Assembly (NCBI RefSeq): GCF_000699445.3
Contig: NC_067196.1
Span: forward strand, 85,612,364-85,676,363
From: Schistosoma haematobium
Taxonomy: Eukaryota; Platyhelminthes; Trematoda; Strigeidida; Schistosomatidae
Length of the DNA stretch: 64,000 bases
Direction of reading: 5' to 3'
Shown here piece after piece: positions 1-11,715 of this stretch (its first letter is position 1; each line of letters opens with the position of its first letter). A program made the translations under genes and the position numbers. The notes beneath the pieces are model-generated. The model was given only the letters and a program-made list of their open reading frames with translations, made no database searches and was not told the DNA's origin.

Positions 1-1712
1 GTAGACGCATCGGACTCGGCAATCGGAAGAGTCTTACAACAATGGGTTAACATCTTCTGGCAACCCTTAGCATTTTTCTCTAGAAGGTTGCTAGATACCG
101 AATCGAGGTACAGCACATTCGGTAGGGAACTCCTAGCTATGTATTGTGCTGTACGGCATTTCCAACACTATATCGAAGGCCGTGAATTCACTCTTTTCAC
201 TGACCATAAACCACTCACCTTCTCGCTAAGCTCTCCTTCTGACAAGTACTCTCCCCGTCAGTCTCGACAACTGGACTACATTTCGCAGTTTACTTCAGAT
301 ATTCAACACATCTCTGGAGCAAACAATGTAGTTGCAGACGCCTTGTCTCGCATAACTTCCTTGAACAGTTTCCAAAGAATCGACGTTCTCAAACTCGCCC
401 AGCTTAAAAAAGAACACACTGATCTTCAGCACGAGTTATCGTCTACAACCCTTAAACTACGCATCAAACAGATGGGAACAGGTAAGGAAACTCTACTTTG
501 TGACACATCTACAGGTAGGGATCGCCCAATCGTGCCGAAACATTATCGACGCAATGTCTTCAATACATTGCACAAACTTTCTCATCCAGGCGTCCGTGCA
601 ACCATCAAGCTTATAACGGAACGGTTTTGCTGACCTGGCATGAATAAAGACGTGAGGGAGTGGGCACGCCCCTGTGTAAGCTGTCAAAAATCTAAGGTTA
701 TCAGACACAATAAATGTCTCTTGGGCTCATTTAAAATTCCCGATGCTTGTTTCGACCATGTTCATCTGGACTTGGTAGGACCTTTACCAGATTCAAATGG
801 ATACTCTTATCTCTTAACCTGCGTAGACCGTTTCACTCGATGTCCAGAAGCAGTACCTATCGAGGACATCACTGCTGAAACAGTGGCCCGCGCCTTCGTC
901 GAACGATGTTTAGCAAACTTCGGCTGCCCTTCAACCATCAATACAGACCGCGGACGTCAGTTTGAACCTGAACTTTCCCGTCGTCTGACCACACTTTTAG
1001 GAATCACTCGATTCCGAACAACTGCCTACCACCCATAAGTAAACGAGTTGGTAGAACGCTTTCACCGACAACTAAAAGCTTCAATATCAGCTGCAAATGT
1101 CTCAAAGTGAACCGACGCTCTTCCACTCGTCTTATTAGGCATCCACTATGCAGTGAAAGCTGATATTGGATACACTGCGGCTCAACTCGTTTATGGAACG
1201 ACACTTCGACTTCCAGGAGAATTTGTGGATCCTTCGTCCTTTTCAATGAACATGGATCTAACCTACTACACGAACAGGCTTACAAACTCAATGCGTTCAG
1301 TTAAACACGCTTCCTCTCGACCTCAATCAACTGATGTATTCGTTCAACCTGACTTACGATATAGTACACACGTTTTCGTTCGTCGAGACTCGCATCAATG
1401 ACCTTTCGAATCAGCATACGAAGGACCCTTCAAAGTTCTTCAACGTGGATCTAAGTACTATATAGTTGACAAGAACGGAACCAACGGTAGCATCAGCATC
1501 GATCGCCTCAAAGCAGCGTATTTAGAAGGAAATCCCATTCACGTCGACTTTCCTTCGGTACAATCGCACAACACGACTCCTACACTCATAATTCCTCAAC
1601 CGACAACCAACACACACGATGATACTCCGTCAGTATCTGAAAATAAACTTAGGACGACGCGTTCTGGAAGAAGAGTAAGATTTCCAGAACATTTAAACGA
1701 CTATTGCACGTA
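1..1712 (+). pseudogene. CsRn1/Boudicca-type gypsy pol, 3' part: RNase H and integrase
   Basis: This is the 3' part of a Ty3/gypsy pol gene, cut by the window edge. RNase H comes first: the start shows VDAS, then a DTESRYSTFGRELLA block and TDHKPL, giving the expected acidic residues. Integrase follows, with an HHCC-type zinc region (HKLSHPG, then CVSCQ), LDLVGP (first Asp), NTDRGRQFE (second Asp) and NELVERFH (Glu), then a C-terminal domain ending near 1712. It is dead: in-frame stops lie at 631-633 (TGA after ERFC), 1036-1038 (TAA just before the Glu motif), near 1108 (TGA) and at 1399-1401 (TGA). Three of these are TGA at positions where Trp would fit. The domain order RNase H then integrase and the terminal half shared with the minus-strand copy at 26404-29721 place both in one family. 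Assignment to the CsRn1 clade rests on that second copy. Confidence 0.9.
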
Positions 1713-2218
1713 AGACACTAGTTAACATTTTGTTTCATCCCGATTTTCCATGGTATAATATAATATAAAAAAATCAATTTTTATATGCTTATATTTATAT
1801 ATTATTATTTGGTTAATATGCATATCACAAAAATTTTTTAAAAAATAAAACAAAACAAAAAAACATTTCGTAAAAATCGCTTTCACGTTATTTATACTTT
1901 TTTGCCCATTTTATGTCTTAAAGCGCGTACGAGTTTATTTCGACATGCACTTACATATTCTTTTTCTTCTTTTCCAGGACGACTGGAAAAGACGATAAAA
2001 AGAACGACGAGGTTTACGAGGAATCAAAATTTTGATTGTAAATTATTTTCTTACTATATTGTATTCCATGGTCCCTTATAGTAAGGAAAGACGACCAGAC
2101 GCTGCTGAACCCAGCAAGCTATTAGAAGAGTGTTTACCAACGACAAAACTCGTTGGGTTTAAACTTCTGGCTGGCTACGCCTTAGGGTCATCACTACTTC
2201 ACTAGGGGGAGAGTGATC
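1713..2218 (+). other. Untranslated spacer and polypurine tract of the gypsy element
   Basis: About 500 bp between the pol stop and the 3' LTR. It has no open frame and is A/T-rich with A and T runs around 1755-1900. Its end, 2204-2218, is purine-rich (AGGGGGAGAGTGATC) and directly abuts the LTR, as expected for the plus-strand primer (polypurine tract). The same spacer, in reverse, occupies 26404-26886 in the other copy. Confidence 0.7.
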
Positions 2219-2537
2219 TGAAGCGGTAAATAAATCCCCAAAATAAATAGCTCTGTAAGTTTTCGACACTGGATGCTGACCATATGTTTTAACGGACTCA
2301 CCTAGCTGAAGGCGGTCGGTTATTCATCCGCACCAGATCACGTGTGGCAACGCCGTAATCAACATCTACTGCAATCGCCAGCCAGACTAGATCAGACAAT
2401 TCCGATATATTGACAATCGTCAAATACAACATCTTATCACCTCGATTCTGTCTTTTGATTTCTCTTGGTGGATACGAGTTATATTAGGTGTTACTGGTAA
2501 AAGCGTTGTCAAACACTGAATACCTGTGCCATCTTCA
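2219..2537 (+). repeat. 3' LTR of the left gypsy element (about 319 bp)
   Basis: Begins TGAAGCGG after the purine tract and ends CATCTTCA, the TG...CA ends expected of an LTR. It matches the LTR at 29722-30038 (reverse orientation) closely and the array LTRs at 8402-26403 more distantly. Downstream sequence (from 2538) is the reading frame of an older LINE, so the boundary is a real insertion point. The 5' LTR lies outside the window. Confidence 0.85.
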
Positions 2538-3200
2538 AAGTCATTAGAAAGTCAACTTTAAGGCGATTATGCTTCAATGCGTAAAGGTACAGTGATTTGA
2601 GGTGCATTTCATAAGGCTTGAAATTGAGTCCCCAAATATATTTCATCGCTCACCGTTTCATACGTTCCAATGTATCTTAATCTTTTGGGAGTGATGGGAA
2701 AAACACTATGTTTTTTGGTGGAGTTTTGTTCTCTGAGCTGGAACAAAACTCCACCAAAATCATCCACCTGAGCTACAAATCTTCTCCACCATCTCAAAAA
2801 CACTGTTTCCATAATTTAAATGGGGTCGAATAAAACTGTTGAAGAAGTGGAAATTTCTGCCGTCGAACAATTCAAGGTATGCTCGAGAGAAATTTTTGTC
2901 GCAGTAGGAGTGGGACTTCAGGTCACTAAGCACCAAGACTCCTGAACGTTTTTCATCATAGGATACCTCTAGAGAGGACTTACTCAGGTTGTATTCGCCA
3001 TCTGCAGCATGTCTCACATGGACTACTTTACGCCTTGAAATGTTAAAGACGAGCCTTTCTTTTATTATCACCTTTGTGCACTGATTCCTTGCTTGTTTGA
3101 ACTGCCTATGCGAGCTGTTGTCACTAGGTCTCTTACGTTCCTCCCAGTAGTGCGATCAAAAAGTCCGACTCCTGACGACTGCTGTTTCCCTATAATTTTT
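2538..3200 (-). pseudogene. CR1/Jockey-superfamily LINE reverse transcriptase, decayed C-terminal part
   Basis: Read on the minus strand, 3071 to 2760 gives the post-catalytic part of a non-LTR RT: SRRKVVHVRHAADGEYNL (the usual SKCKVMH block), a worn KDLGVLV-like block (RSGVLVLSDLKSH), then FFNSFIRPHLNYGNSVF. After frameshifts the frame continues toward 2540 as YEMHLKSLYLYALKHNRLKVDF, the usual RL..L.L..L..RRL block. Upstream (3080-3200) resembles the linker ahead of RT (HRQFKQARNQ), so the catalytic core appears deleted. The gypsy LTR cuts it at 2537/2538. Several frames are needed, so it is not expressed as a protein. Confidence 0.7.
2713..2759. repeat. Perfect hairpin, 19-bp arms, 9-nt loop
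   Basis: 2713-2731 and 2741-2759 are exact reverse complements (arm TTTTGGTGGAGTTTTGTTC), separated by 2732-2740. It lies inside the decayed LINE frame and breaks it, so it looks like a local inverted duplication, not a conserved element. Confidence 0.85.
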
Positions 3201-4735
3201 GGAACCATCTGCGAAACAGACTGTTCTGCAGCATATAAGGCCATGTGCAGTAGGAAGTTCTACTGAGCGTCCACATCAAGTTATGGGTTGAATCCACAGT
3301 TTACATTCCGTAGATTGGTCTGTAAGGCCGACACATCCAACTGTTTGTAATTCCAACGCCTGTTGTTAGTAGGATGTTTTAGCTCACTTTCGTTGATAAA
3401 GTTGAAGGCTGTGATCAATTTTACTCAGGAGAACCGTATTTGTGAGATTGTCAATTAGGAACTATTTGTTTGTAAAAATGCAGTACAAGCGTGACGGCGT
3501 CTGACTACTCCTTTAACGATTTGCTAGCTTCAAATTTTCGAATAATCCCAGATCTTTGATAAGGTCGATGAACTGGACCTCAGTGTATTTGTCACCTCCA
3601 ATGTACATGTGTTCGGAAAAGTTTATTTTAGGACAACTGGTCTTTTAGTATCAGGATATTAGTGTATCCGAGACATGTAGAGAGGGATAACCCTGAATAC
3701 GATTATCATACTCGGCATCAGCGGTGGTCTCCATTTAGATGACCCCAACTAGACACCTCGAGCTGTTAGACAGTCTTACAGACGCAATACAAACTGACCA
3801 AGATAAATAAACTCTCAAATATACAATTGATATGCTGCCTAGAAAGATTGTAGATACAGGGCTGCTTCGCCCTATATTCCTGTTGTTCTGCTACTGCAAA
3901 ACAAAGACATGCCGAGAACTGACAGCCTCTGACCCGTAATTTGAAATGTCCAAGCTTCAGATATTCCCGTTGGATGAATATTATCGGCCCTATCTAGTTC
4001 ATGCAAGTCAGCCATTGTGCCCAGTAAACTACCACAGTTCGTACATTGGCATCTTATGCTTTCAATATAAAACGCGTGAGCTTCCTCGTCTTTATGTGAA
4101 TGAGCAGGCAGCCTACTTGCATATGGTTTTCCGAGTTGGTAGCCTCAGGTCATTCTGTGTGTGTTCATGTCTATTCCAGTTGATAGCCGACATCCGTTGA
4201 CAGAAAATGGTTCGACAGTGGTAGCCTCCATTTGAAGGTGTGGGAAAGTTACCTTCATAAGCTGAGGTCTAGAACTTTATAATGTTTCGAATTATTTGAG
4301 TTATAGTATGAACTAGGAATCCCAGCAATAACGCAATTGAATCAAGAAGTACAAGACAAGAACGAACGAATGTATTGTATTTAGAATTCGAAATCAAGCA
4401 TTCAGCAAGTGCAAAAGAATCATTAGTTAATTCAAACACCACAAACTTGCATCCTTCTACGTTAACAGCACTACTTGTTGATTAATTATGTTCTTGAGTT
4501 TCAAGGACTGTCTTGTGTATTTCTATTCTAGAATACCATATTCCATTTTCTGAGAAACCTTGCAGAATGATATTTACGAAAATAAACCTCTCGCGAGATT
4601 CTCTAGGGATGTTTCTGATGAGATTGAGCTCAGAACGTGGCATACCAGACAGTATTCTTATCTTCACTATTGAATAAGCAAGAACACCCAAATGTTTTGG
4701 GATGGCTTTCAAGTCCAGGTTTGCTGATTTCAGAT
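3201..4735. other. Gene-free stretch, probably worn repeat DNA
   Basis: No frame here carries a recognisable motif. The open frames at 3946-4200 (plus) and 4482-4739 (minus) have no domain signature, and the second sits immediately downstream of the LINE C-terminus at 4736-4969, so it is likely its 3' untranslated region. Confidence 0.4.
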
Positions 4736-6250
4736 TCAAACTATTGCATTGAGCACAGAGGACATACAGTGTATGTTACTTCTGAGAGTGTCTAGTCTTC
4801 TATTGAATGAGTCAATCATAGGAGCAGGAATGACTTTTTCGGGTAACGGGTTACAAGTATTTATTACTTGATGTGGTAACCCACATACCACGAGCATTTT
4901 GTTTGTTCCTGGATTTTTTAACCCACCTAGTACGTCTGTGGAATTATGGTCTGGTCGATATGAGTACATTTATGTCTGCTACTGTAATAATAGACGTAAG
5001 CTCGAAATTGTAGGTTTTCATGATGTGACTGTATAATTATGCTCTTATTCGGTATCAGTATTACTATAATAATAGACATAATCTCCAAAGTGTAGATTTG
5101 TCACGGTGTGACTACCTAATCTAAAAGATCTCACGTGAAAGCCACATAATTGTCTAGACCGTTTTCTTCTGTCACGACAATCAGTTTTATGATGCTTGGC
5201 ACTTCTGAAGAACACATATGAGTCGGGGATAGATTAATACGTTTGGTATGAAAATGATTACGTTACATAATGACCCCACTTACAGGATGGAACAATGCCA
5301 TTCCGATTCATTCTCTCGCGTTCACCATTCTCTGACATCCCTGATCACGTAGGAAGAAGAAGAGACACTAAATCAGGTTCAAAATCAGTTCATCGTATTT
5401 TCTGCATCAAAATCAGAACAAGTTTCAATCTGCGGCAGGATGGAGAAGAGGGGCCTATCTTCTTAGGCTTCTCTTTGTATGGTAGATCGAGAGTCCTGAA
5501 GTTGCAGGGGTAGCTGCTTTCCACACTTTCTTCAGGATATCCGAGTCACCTTTAAAACAGGAACTTGCATCATGAATGCAGTTTCCATATTTGGATCTCG
5601 TTAAGGTTGTGTATACTGTAGTTGGTATATTAGTATGAAATTTTAGTAAAGGCCCGTATTAAAGCCCATTGGGTTCTGAACCTCTTCGCTGCGAACTCGC
5701 CCTAGTAGGCTGCGGTCTTAAGGCCACGTCTCACTGTCAACCCAAGAATCTTATGAGACTGAGCTATGAGCACAGACCCTTCTATGCTGCACCTATCTAC
5801 CATTGTATTCACAATGTACATGTAGAGACACTTGACTACGTCGCTAGGCATCAGTGATTTTCTAAACCAGATAATCAGAACATCCAAGTCTCCTTAAAGT
5901 GCATATGCATCTCCATTTCTCGTCCTTTCTTACTAGATTTTTACATCATGAGGGCATAGTAGCATTGAGGACTCAAATATACTTGAAATTTATTTACGTA
6001 CACTACATAAAGTAAAGGACTTAGGACTGAGTCGTGTGGTACTCCATTAACTAATGGTCTCGAGGATAAGCATTTGAAATTTATTCTTGCCTTTTGTCTA
6101 CGATTCATCAAGAAATTCTAAATACATTTTAGGAAAGGCCCAGCAATTCCTCGATTTTTTAGCTTCAAGGGCAATCTATTCAGCAGAATAGAAGACCATT
6201 TAGTGGGTACTCCTCATTCTACTGACAGAACAAATCAGACTAGTGATGAG
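4736..6250 (-). pseudogene. CR1/Jockey-superfamily LINE reverse transcriptase, decayed
   Basis: Minus-strand reading from about 6065 to 5960 gives VNGVPHDSVLSPLLYVVYVN, the RT block normally written GVPQGSVLSPLLF.IYIND. Near 5740-5700 a block like ILGLTVRRGLKT matches the KDLGV...LK region. The frame at 4969-4736 ends with CNPLPEKVIPAPMIDSFNRRLD, the typical C-terminal W..LP..V..AP....FK.RLD signature. The pieces lie in the right order and strand but in different frames with stops, so this is one eroded insertion. The YADD catalytic motif was not located. Confidence 0.7.
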
Positions 6251-7137
6251 TAGGTTTTTATTTAAATCCTAGTGAGTACAGTGGAGAGGGGGGGTTTTCT
6301 TTTCAAACATACAATGCTTTTCAACAATCAGTATGGAATGATAGAAAATATCATACACAAGGAAGTGAATGAATACTTGGGCTATTATGTTCTGAGATGT
6401 ACTCAAAAGTGTGCAGTCAGCTCTTAACCAATCAACGTAGGTTGCTACATATGAATTGTTCGTTATCGTATCTGACTTAATTTATTCACTTGTTTACCAA
6501 CAGAAATTTCGTCTATGATTATAGACGATGTTACGTGGCATCCATATTTTGTTAACATCACTATACGATCAAATCAAACTCAGATCAGTGGACGAAAAAT
6601 GTGACAAGCCCTACTTCTAACTTAACTAGACTTTCGAATTTTGTGCAATCGATTATTATTGCTGTTCGTACCTACATTAAATTATGGCATTTACTCGGTT
6701 ATATCACTCAGTCATCAAATTATAATATTATGGACATTACATTCACGTTATGACACTTGCAAATCTATGAACTATTATCCATTATTCAATAATGTCATAC
6801 TTTCCTGCGACAAGCCAATCTGCTTCAGTTTGCTTCCGTGTCACTCTACCTTATAATTACATTCTCATGCACGTAGATGAGGTCATTCACGTTTTATCCA
6901 TTTAAAACGCACATCTTTTTTCCCATATCCTACCTTATTATGTGTATCGCCTTGATTTTATTAAGTTTCTCACCAAGATTAAACATCTTTATTATGCTCT
7001 GAATCATCTGTCACAGCAATGACTCTATCACGGTTGGAATATCAACGCCTTTACAGAGAATGAATTGAAGTAATATAAACCATCTACAGTTGCCAAATCA
7101 AACTAGTGAACGGATGATGATGCACCTACTTATGACT
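6251..7137. other. Gene-free stretch
   Basis: No domain or RNA gene recognised. The open frame at 6641-6856 has no motif and AT-driven composition. Confidence 0.35.
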
Positions 7138-7345
7138 GTTAACCCTCGTGGAGGAGCATAGGCCACCCACCAGTATTATTCATCCACCTCTTTCCTGAGC
7201 AACCCATTCAGGTGGTTTCCAGTTGATATTCATCCTTTTGATGTCTACCTCCACTTCTCAACGCAGTATATATTTTGGTCTTCTTCCGTTACCTTTATTT
7301 TCAGGATTCCAGGTAAGCGCTTGCCTCGTGATACAGTTTTGTGAC
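7138..7345 (-). pseudogene. RTE-clade LINE, C-terminal fragment
   Basis: On the minus strand the sequence reads as the end of an RTE-type ORF2: a CITRQAL-like start near 7345, then the conserved tail with EADMKRMN, NWK.LE..AQ and a terminal GGLCSSTRG-like end near 7138. Frameshifts interrupt it. This is a different RTE lineage from the copies at 43515, 47103 and 56896, whose C-terminus reads WLETLSDMAQNRSQWRS. Recognition is from family memory and not from an alignment. Confidence 0.6.
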
Positions 7346-7639
7346 TTAAATTTTGTTTGTAAAACCGATCTAGAAGATCCTGAGAGTGAAAGATGCTATA
7401 ATTTATGTCACCTAGACGTGTCAACTTTATAAAACAAAATATATCAGATGGATCAGGAGGCCTCACCTCATTTTGTTGTGGAATCTCACTGGAATTTCAT
7501 TACCGTTGACGGTTTTGCGTGCTGAGATGGAGTTGGTCCCACAAATGGTTTCTTCATGTCACAAGTGAGCGGTAACAACACAGATTAGCAGTTCAAACAA
7601 GAAAGGAACCAACTCACAAATCTGACACAAAGTCGGAAT

Positions 7640-8401
7640 TTCTCAGGTGTTAGGCCGTGATGAAATAACTAAAGACGATGATCATGTCTCAGAGCTCTTC
7701 GAGAAAAGTATTTCTAACATACCAACGGTCGCATGCAATCTACATAAACGAAGGCTCAACCTGCAACTCAGCAGTGAACCTTCAAGCTACCGTCGGGTAA
7801 TACTTTCTTCGGTAGAATATTTAATGTTACATTTGAGTTATCGACTTTTTAAGATCGATTTGAAAGTTACATTTTCCTCTGATGGGGGTTCTTCATTTTC
7901 ATTTGTAGGACCTCTCCTCTTTTTAATGTATCATAATAACGCTCCAAAGCAAACATCGTTAATGACGTTAGTAACGAGAATAAAGTTCTGGAACTGGATA
8001 TGTTTCCATCTATCCATACGATTGAGACAATTTCCAACCCATGATTTCTCAGGTCGAAAAAGATTTGGAAGTCTTGGTGTCCTGTGATCTTAGATCTTAT
8101 ACCAACTGCGAGAAAAATGTCTCATGAGCAAACAGAGAACCAGTAACTTTGAGGGGCATTTTCGGCTAATTTGAAAGCAAAGTTTTTCACTCAAGAGACA
8201 ACCTTTAACCGACCCACGTAATTTTAAATATTGTTTTGACTGCTTAAAAATATATAATTAGGAATAGATCTAAGATAAAATCTAGGAGAAATAATCAGAA
8301 ATTGGAGGTACAATAGGGTAAACTGGACTGTAGGCACAACTTTCGTTCTTATGAGTAACCAAGTATTGGAATGTGCTGCCATCAGAAGAGATCCAAACAA
8401 C
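7640..8401 (+). pseudogene. CR1/Jockey-type LINE RT, decayed, interrupted by the first array LTR
   Basis: FVGPLLFLMYHNNAPKQ (about 7905-7955) is a worn PQGSVLGPLLFLIYINDLP block. Around 8045-8160 several frames give EKDLEVLVSCDLRS, NCEKNV and LRGIFG.FESKVF, the usual KDLGV...LR.IFGRF..K.F series. Just before the LTR the frame reads KYWNVLPSEEIQT and, skipping the LTR, it continues at 8722 as TFQECFKKKPDMFLKTED, the W..LP..V....FK..LD terminus. So the LTR sits inside the coding region of this older LINE. Confidence 0.75.
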
Positions 8402-8721
8402 TGAGGATGTTACAGGTATTCAGTGTTTGACAACGCTTCTACCAGTAACACCTAATATATTTCGTTCCCACCCAGAGAAATCAAAAGACAGAGTCGAGGA
8501 GATCGGAAGCGTATATTTGGCGATGACCAATATATCGGAATTCTCTGATCTATTCTGGCTATCGATTGCGGTTGATGTTGAGCACGGCGTTACCACACGT
8601 GATCTGGTGCGGATGCCTGACCGAGCGCCTTCAACTAGATGAGTCCACTAAAACATATGGTCAGCATCCAATGTCGAAAACTTACAGAGCTATTTATTTT
8701 GGGGATTTATTTACCGCTACA
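8402..8721 (-). repeat. Array LTR copy 1
   Basis: TG...CA ends; CAAC at 8398-8401 and 8722-8725. Its left flank (old LINE ending PSEEIQT) is unique; the other array LTRs have the end of B on their left. Carries GTTACAGG near its left end where the others have GTCACAGG. Confidence 0.9.
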
Positions 8722-9157
8722 CAACTTTTCAAGAGTGTTTCAAGAAGAAACCAGATATGTTCTTGAAGACTGAGGATAGTGTTTCATTTCGATTTAAAAG
8801 TGCTTCAATTTTAATATAATATAATAATATATTTCTTCAAGGGCAGTACACGCAACTTTTACAGGCGTGATCTACAAATTACAACATTTATTGTTTCGCA
8901 GTATGCATGTTAAATAAATATATTCTATAAAAGTGAATATCAGTTCATTCCTTCAGAGATACTGAGTAATCTTCAAAATATTCTCCAAAATGGCATCGCG
9001 TCCACGTTACACACCAGATCTAATCTCAGCATAACTGTGTTAGGAGTTTGGTCTTGCGAAGTATTTATGCAATGCAAATTTTTAAGTTTATAGTTGCTAT
9101 AAAGTAAACGTGTTGAGCGCTTGGTGTGAACTATGACCTTGGGAAAACATATACGTC

Positions 9158-9189
<32 letters not shown>

Positions 9190-9625
9190 GTTTTATTCAA
9201 TATTATATTTTGGAACAATATACAAATTCTCAGCACATGGTATTTCAACAAGTTTCTTACACAAAAAACAGAAATAAAGACAAAAAAGGAAAAAAGGTTT
9301 TAAAAAGATCTGAAAAACTGTACAAGTTTTCAAAATAGAAACATATTAAGAATGCAGGTTATTGACTAGGTTGACTTGTAACAGCTTAGGTTGGTTGGTT
9401 AAGAGTTGACCTCGAACAACTAAGCATATGTCAAAACAGTATAGTTCAGGTATTCATTCACTTCCTTATTTTGCATAGGCGTTATATTTCCTATTATCTT
9501 ATATTGAATGTTGAGAGGCTTTGTTTGTCTGAACAAATAATCTCACGCTCCACTGTGACTGCGCGAAGATCAAAATAAAGACCTATTCACTACTTGTCTT
9601 GTTTCTTCTATCAATAGCAAGAGGG
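9158..9625 (-). repeat. LINE 3' end with ATT-run tail (present in every B copy)
   Basis: On the minus strand the sequence ends in ATTGAATAAAACCATT followed by (AAT)n. The same terminus occurs at 31606-31700 and 59756-60240, so this is the genuine 3' end of a LINE family whose copies end in an AAT/ATT microsatellite. The run length varies between B copies, which explains the long poly-Asn or poly-Ile frames predicted across it; those frames are not genes. Confidence 0.8.
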
Positions 9626-10697
9626 TTACCTAGAGGCACGAAAAACTCTAACAACCTGTTCATCACAGAGTATATTTGCTAGGTAAGGTATTATAGAACT
9701 TTTATACTTTTGCTTGCATGCATGGATTTTAATGTAATTACGTCTCGTTCTACCAGAAGATATACAAGGAGAAAGATAAGAGTGAAGGGGATGGTTAGTA
9801 TCTGATAAAATAACACCTGCCAGGAGTTTGCATGATTTTGAATGTCTATCCACAACCATATTAATTATGACCTAGAAAGATTCACCACACACTTTGCTAA
9901 CTGCCTTCAGCACTCTCCGCAATACAGCAAAGTCTTTTCTCAGAAGCCCAGGAAAGAATAATGGAGAACAGTGAAAAATAATAGGTAATATGCAAGAATT
10001 GGCAAATTGTAAGAGTAAATGACGAGTAGTCCTAAGAGCATGCAATCTATTTATGTAGTAAGTTGGACGGGAAACCTTCTTCGATAACAATAAAACGTGG
10101 GTAGACCAAGAGAGATCAGAGGAAAAGGTGACACCAAGATAATTGACCTTCGACACTGCGTTTATCAAAGAGTCTGCAATGGCACAAGCATTATGGGATC
10201 TCAAAATGGTGTTTAGAAGCCGTTCATGTCTCATGCTAAAGTTAACAGCTTGACATTTAGACGGATTAAGTATGAGACAATTACCAACAGACCAACAATC
10301 AATACGAGACAGAAACTCATTCATTTCTGTGGGATGTAAAGGGGAAGAGATAGACATACATACAGTGAGATCATCCGCATATTTCACCAAAGTGTTTTCT
10401 GTGGAAGGTGCCAGATCATGCAGAAAAAAAGAAAAGAAGAGGTGAAAGAACAGCTCCTTGTGGTACACCTTCATGAGACAACCGAGACTCTGAACACTTT
10501 CCTCCAAGTACAGTGTACTGATCCCTTCCAGAGAGGTAGGAACATAGCCAGTTGGTTATCCAGTACAATCGATTACAACATTTTTGATTCCAATCTAGGC
10601 TGTGATAGATATGGTATTTGTGCGAACTAATGATTCTTTTGTACTTGATTGCCCACAGATTATGAATTCCAAACACTGTACGTTCATTTGTGTTCAT
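9626..10697 (-). pseudogene. CR1/Jockey-superfamily LINE reverse transcriptase, 5'-truncated (B copy 1)
   Basis: Minus-strand RT fragment. Order: LCSYLSGRDQYTVLGG, then GVPQGAVLSPLLF (10450-10420 region), HDLAPSTENTLVKYADDLTV with the catalytic YADD, LNPSKCQAVNFSMRH, VNYLGVTFSSDLSWSTHV, then a C-terminal RTRRNYIK...KSSIIPYLANIL block. Two lesions occur in every copy: a frameshift in the T-run after PLLF (about 10427-10435) and an in-frame TAG at 9869-9871 separating the C-terminal 77-codon piece. The N-terminal endonuclease is absent. Because the lesions are shared, the element was dead before the array expanded. Confidence 0.88.
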
Positions 10698-10927
10698 CTA
10701 CCTCTACCTGCTTTAAATTGCACTGTTTCTGGAATTCCTAGTTAGCGAATTAATTCGAATACCTTCAATCATCATATCTACTCACATCAGAATTGAAAAT
10801 TAAACCATTGTTACTTGCTCAACTTTGAAGCCGAGTTAAATTATTGTGAAGTGAGAACCTATCTTTCAGGTTGCAAACGTCTCTCTAAAGCGTACAGTAC
10901 GAATTCGGCAGTTCTCAGAATTACAAC

Positions 10928-11247
10928 TGAGGATGTCACAGGTATTCAGTGTTTGACAACGCTTCTACCAGTAACACCTAATATATTTCGTTCCCACCCA
11001 GAGAAATCAAAAGACAGAGTCGAGGAGATCGGAAGCGTATATTTGGCGATGACCAATATATCGGAATTCTCTGATCTATTCTGGCTATCGATTGCGGTTG
11101 ATGTTGAGCACGGCGTTACCACACGTGATCTGGTGCGGATGCCTGACCGAGCGCCTTCAACTAGATGAGTCCACTAAAACATATGGTCAGCATCCAGTGT
11201 CGAAAACTTACAGAGCTATTTATTTTGGGGATTTATTTACCGCTACA
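10928..11247 (-). repeat. Array LTR copy 2
   Basis: Same 320-bp LTR with CAAC at 10924-10927 and 11248-11251; end of B1 on the left, start of B2 on the right. Confidence 0.9.
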
Positions 11248-11683
11248 CAACTTTTCAAGAGTGTTTCAAGAAGAAACCAGATATGTTCTTGAAGACTGAG
11301 GATAGTGTTTCATTTCGATTTAAAAGTGCTTCAATTTTAATATAATATAATAATATATTTCTTCAAGGGCAGTACACGCAACTTTTACAGGCGTGATCTA
11401 CAAATTACAACATTTATTGTTTCGCAGTATGCATGTTAAATAAATATATTCTATAAAAGTGAATATCAGTTCATTCCTTCAGAGATACTGAGTAATCTTC
11501 AAAATATTCTCCAAAATGGCATCGCGTCCACGTTACACACCAGATCTAATCTCAGCATAACTGTGTTAGGAGTTTGGTCTTGCGAAGTATTTATGCAATG
11601 CAAATTTTTAAGTTTATAGTTGCTATAAAGTAAACGTGTTGAGCGCTTGGTGTGAACTATGACCTTGGGAAAACATATACGTC

Positions 11684-11715
<32 letters not shown>

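Larger units (their letters stand above)
8722..10927. repeat. Segment B, copy 1 (2.2 kb nested LINE debris)
   Basis: Layout, repeated in all copies. 8722-8780: end of a plus-strand LINE frame (FQECFKKKPDMF). 8790-9157: AT-rich filler without recognised content. 9158-9187: ATT run, the tail of a minus-strand LINE. 9188-9625: its 3' untranslated part. 9626-10700: its dead RT. 10785-10927: start of a plus-strand LINE frame (ending SAVLRITT) that continues at 30039. Plus-strand open frames here that span the LTR-B junction are chance products. Copy 1 has one extra A in the run at 9262-9267. Confidence 0.85.

Noticed and set aside
9126..9338. Open frames with long runs of Ile or Asn across the ATT tract in every array unit
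   Set aside because: They are translations of the LINE tail microsatellite; length varies with repeat number and no flanking domain exists.
10815..11168. 117-codon plus-strand frame repeated in each array unit
   Set aside because: It runs from the end of segment B through the LTR junction, so it is a chance product of the CAAC insertion site, repeated because the unit is repeated.
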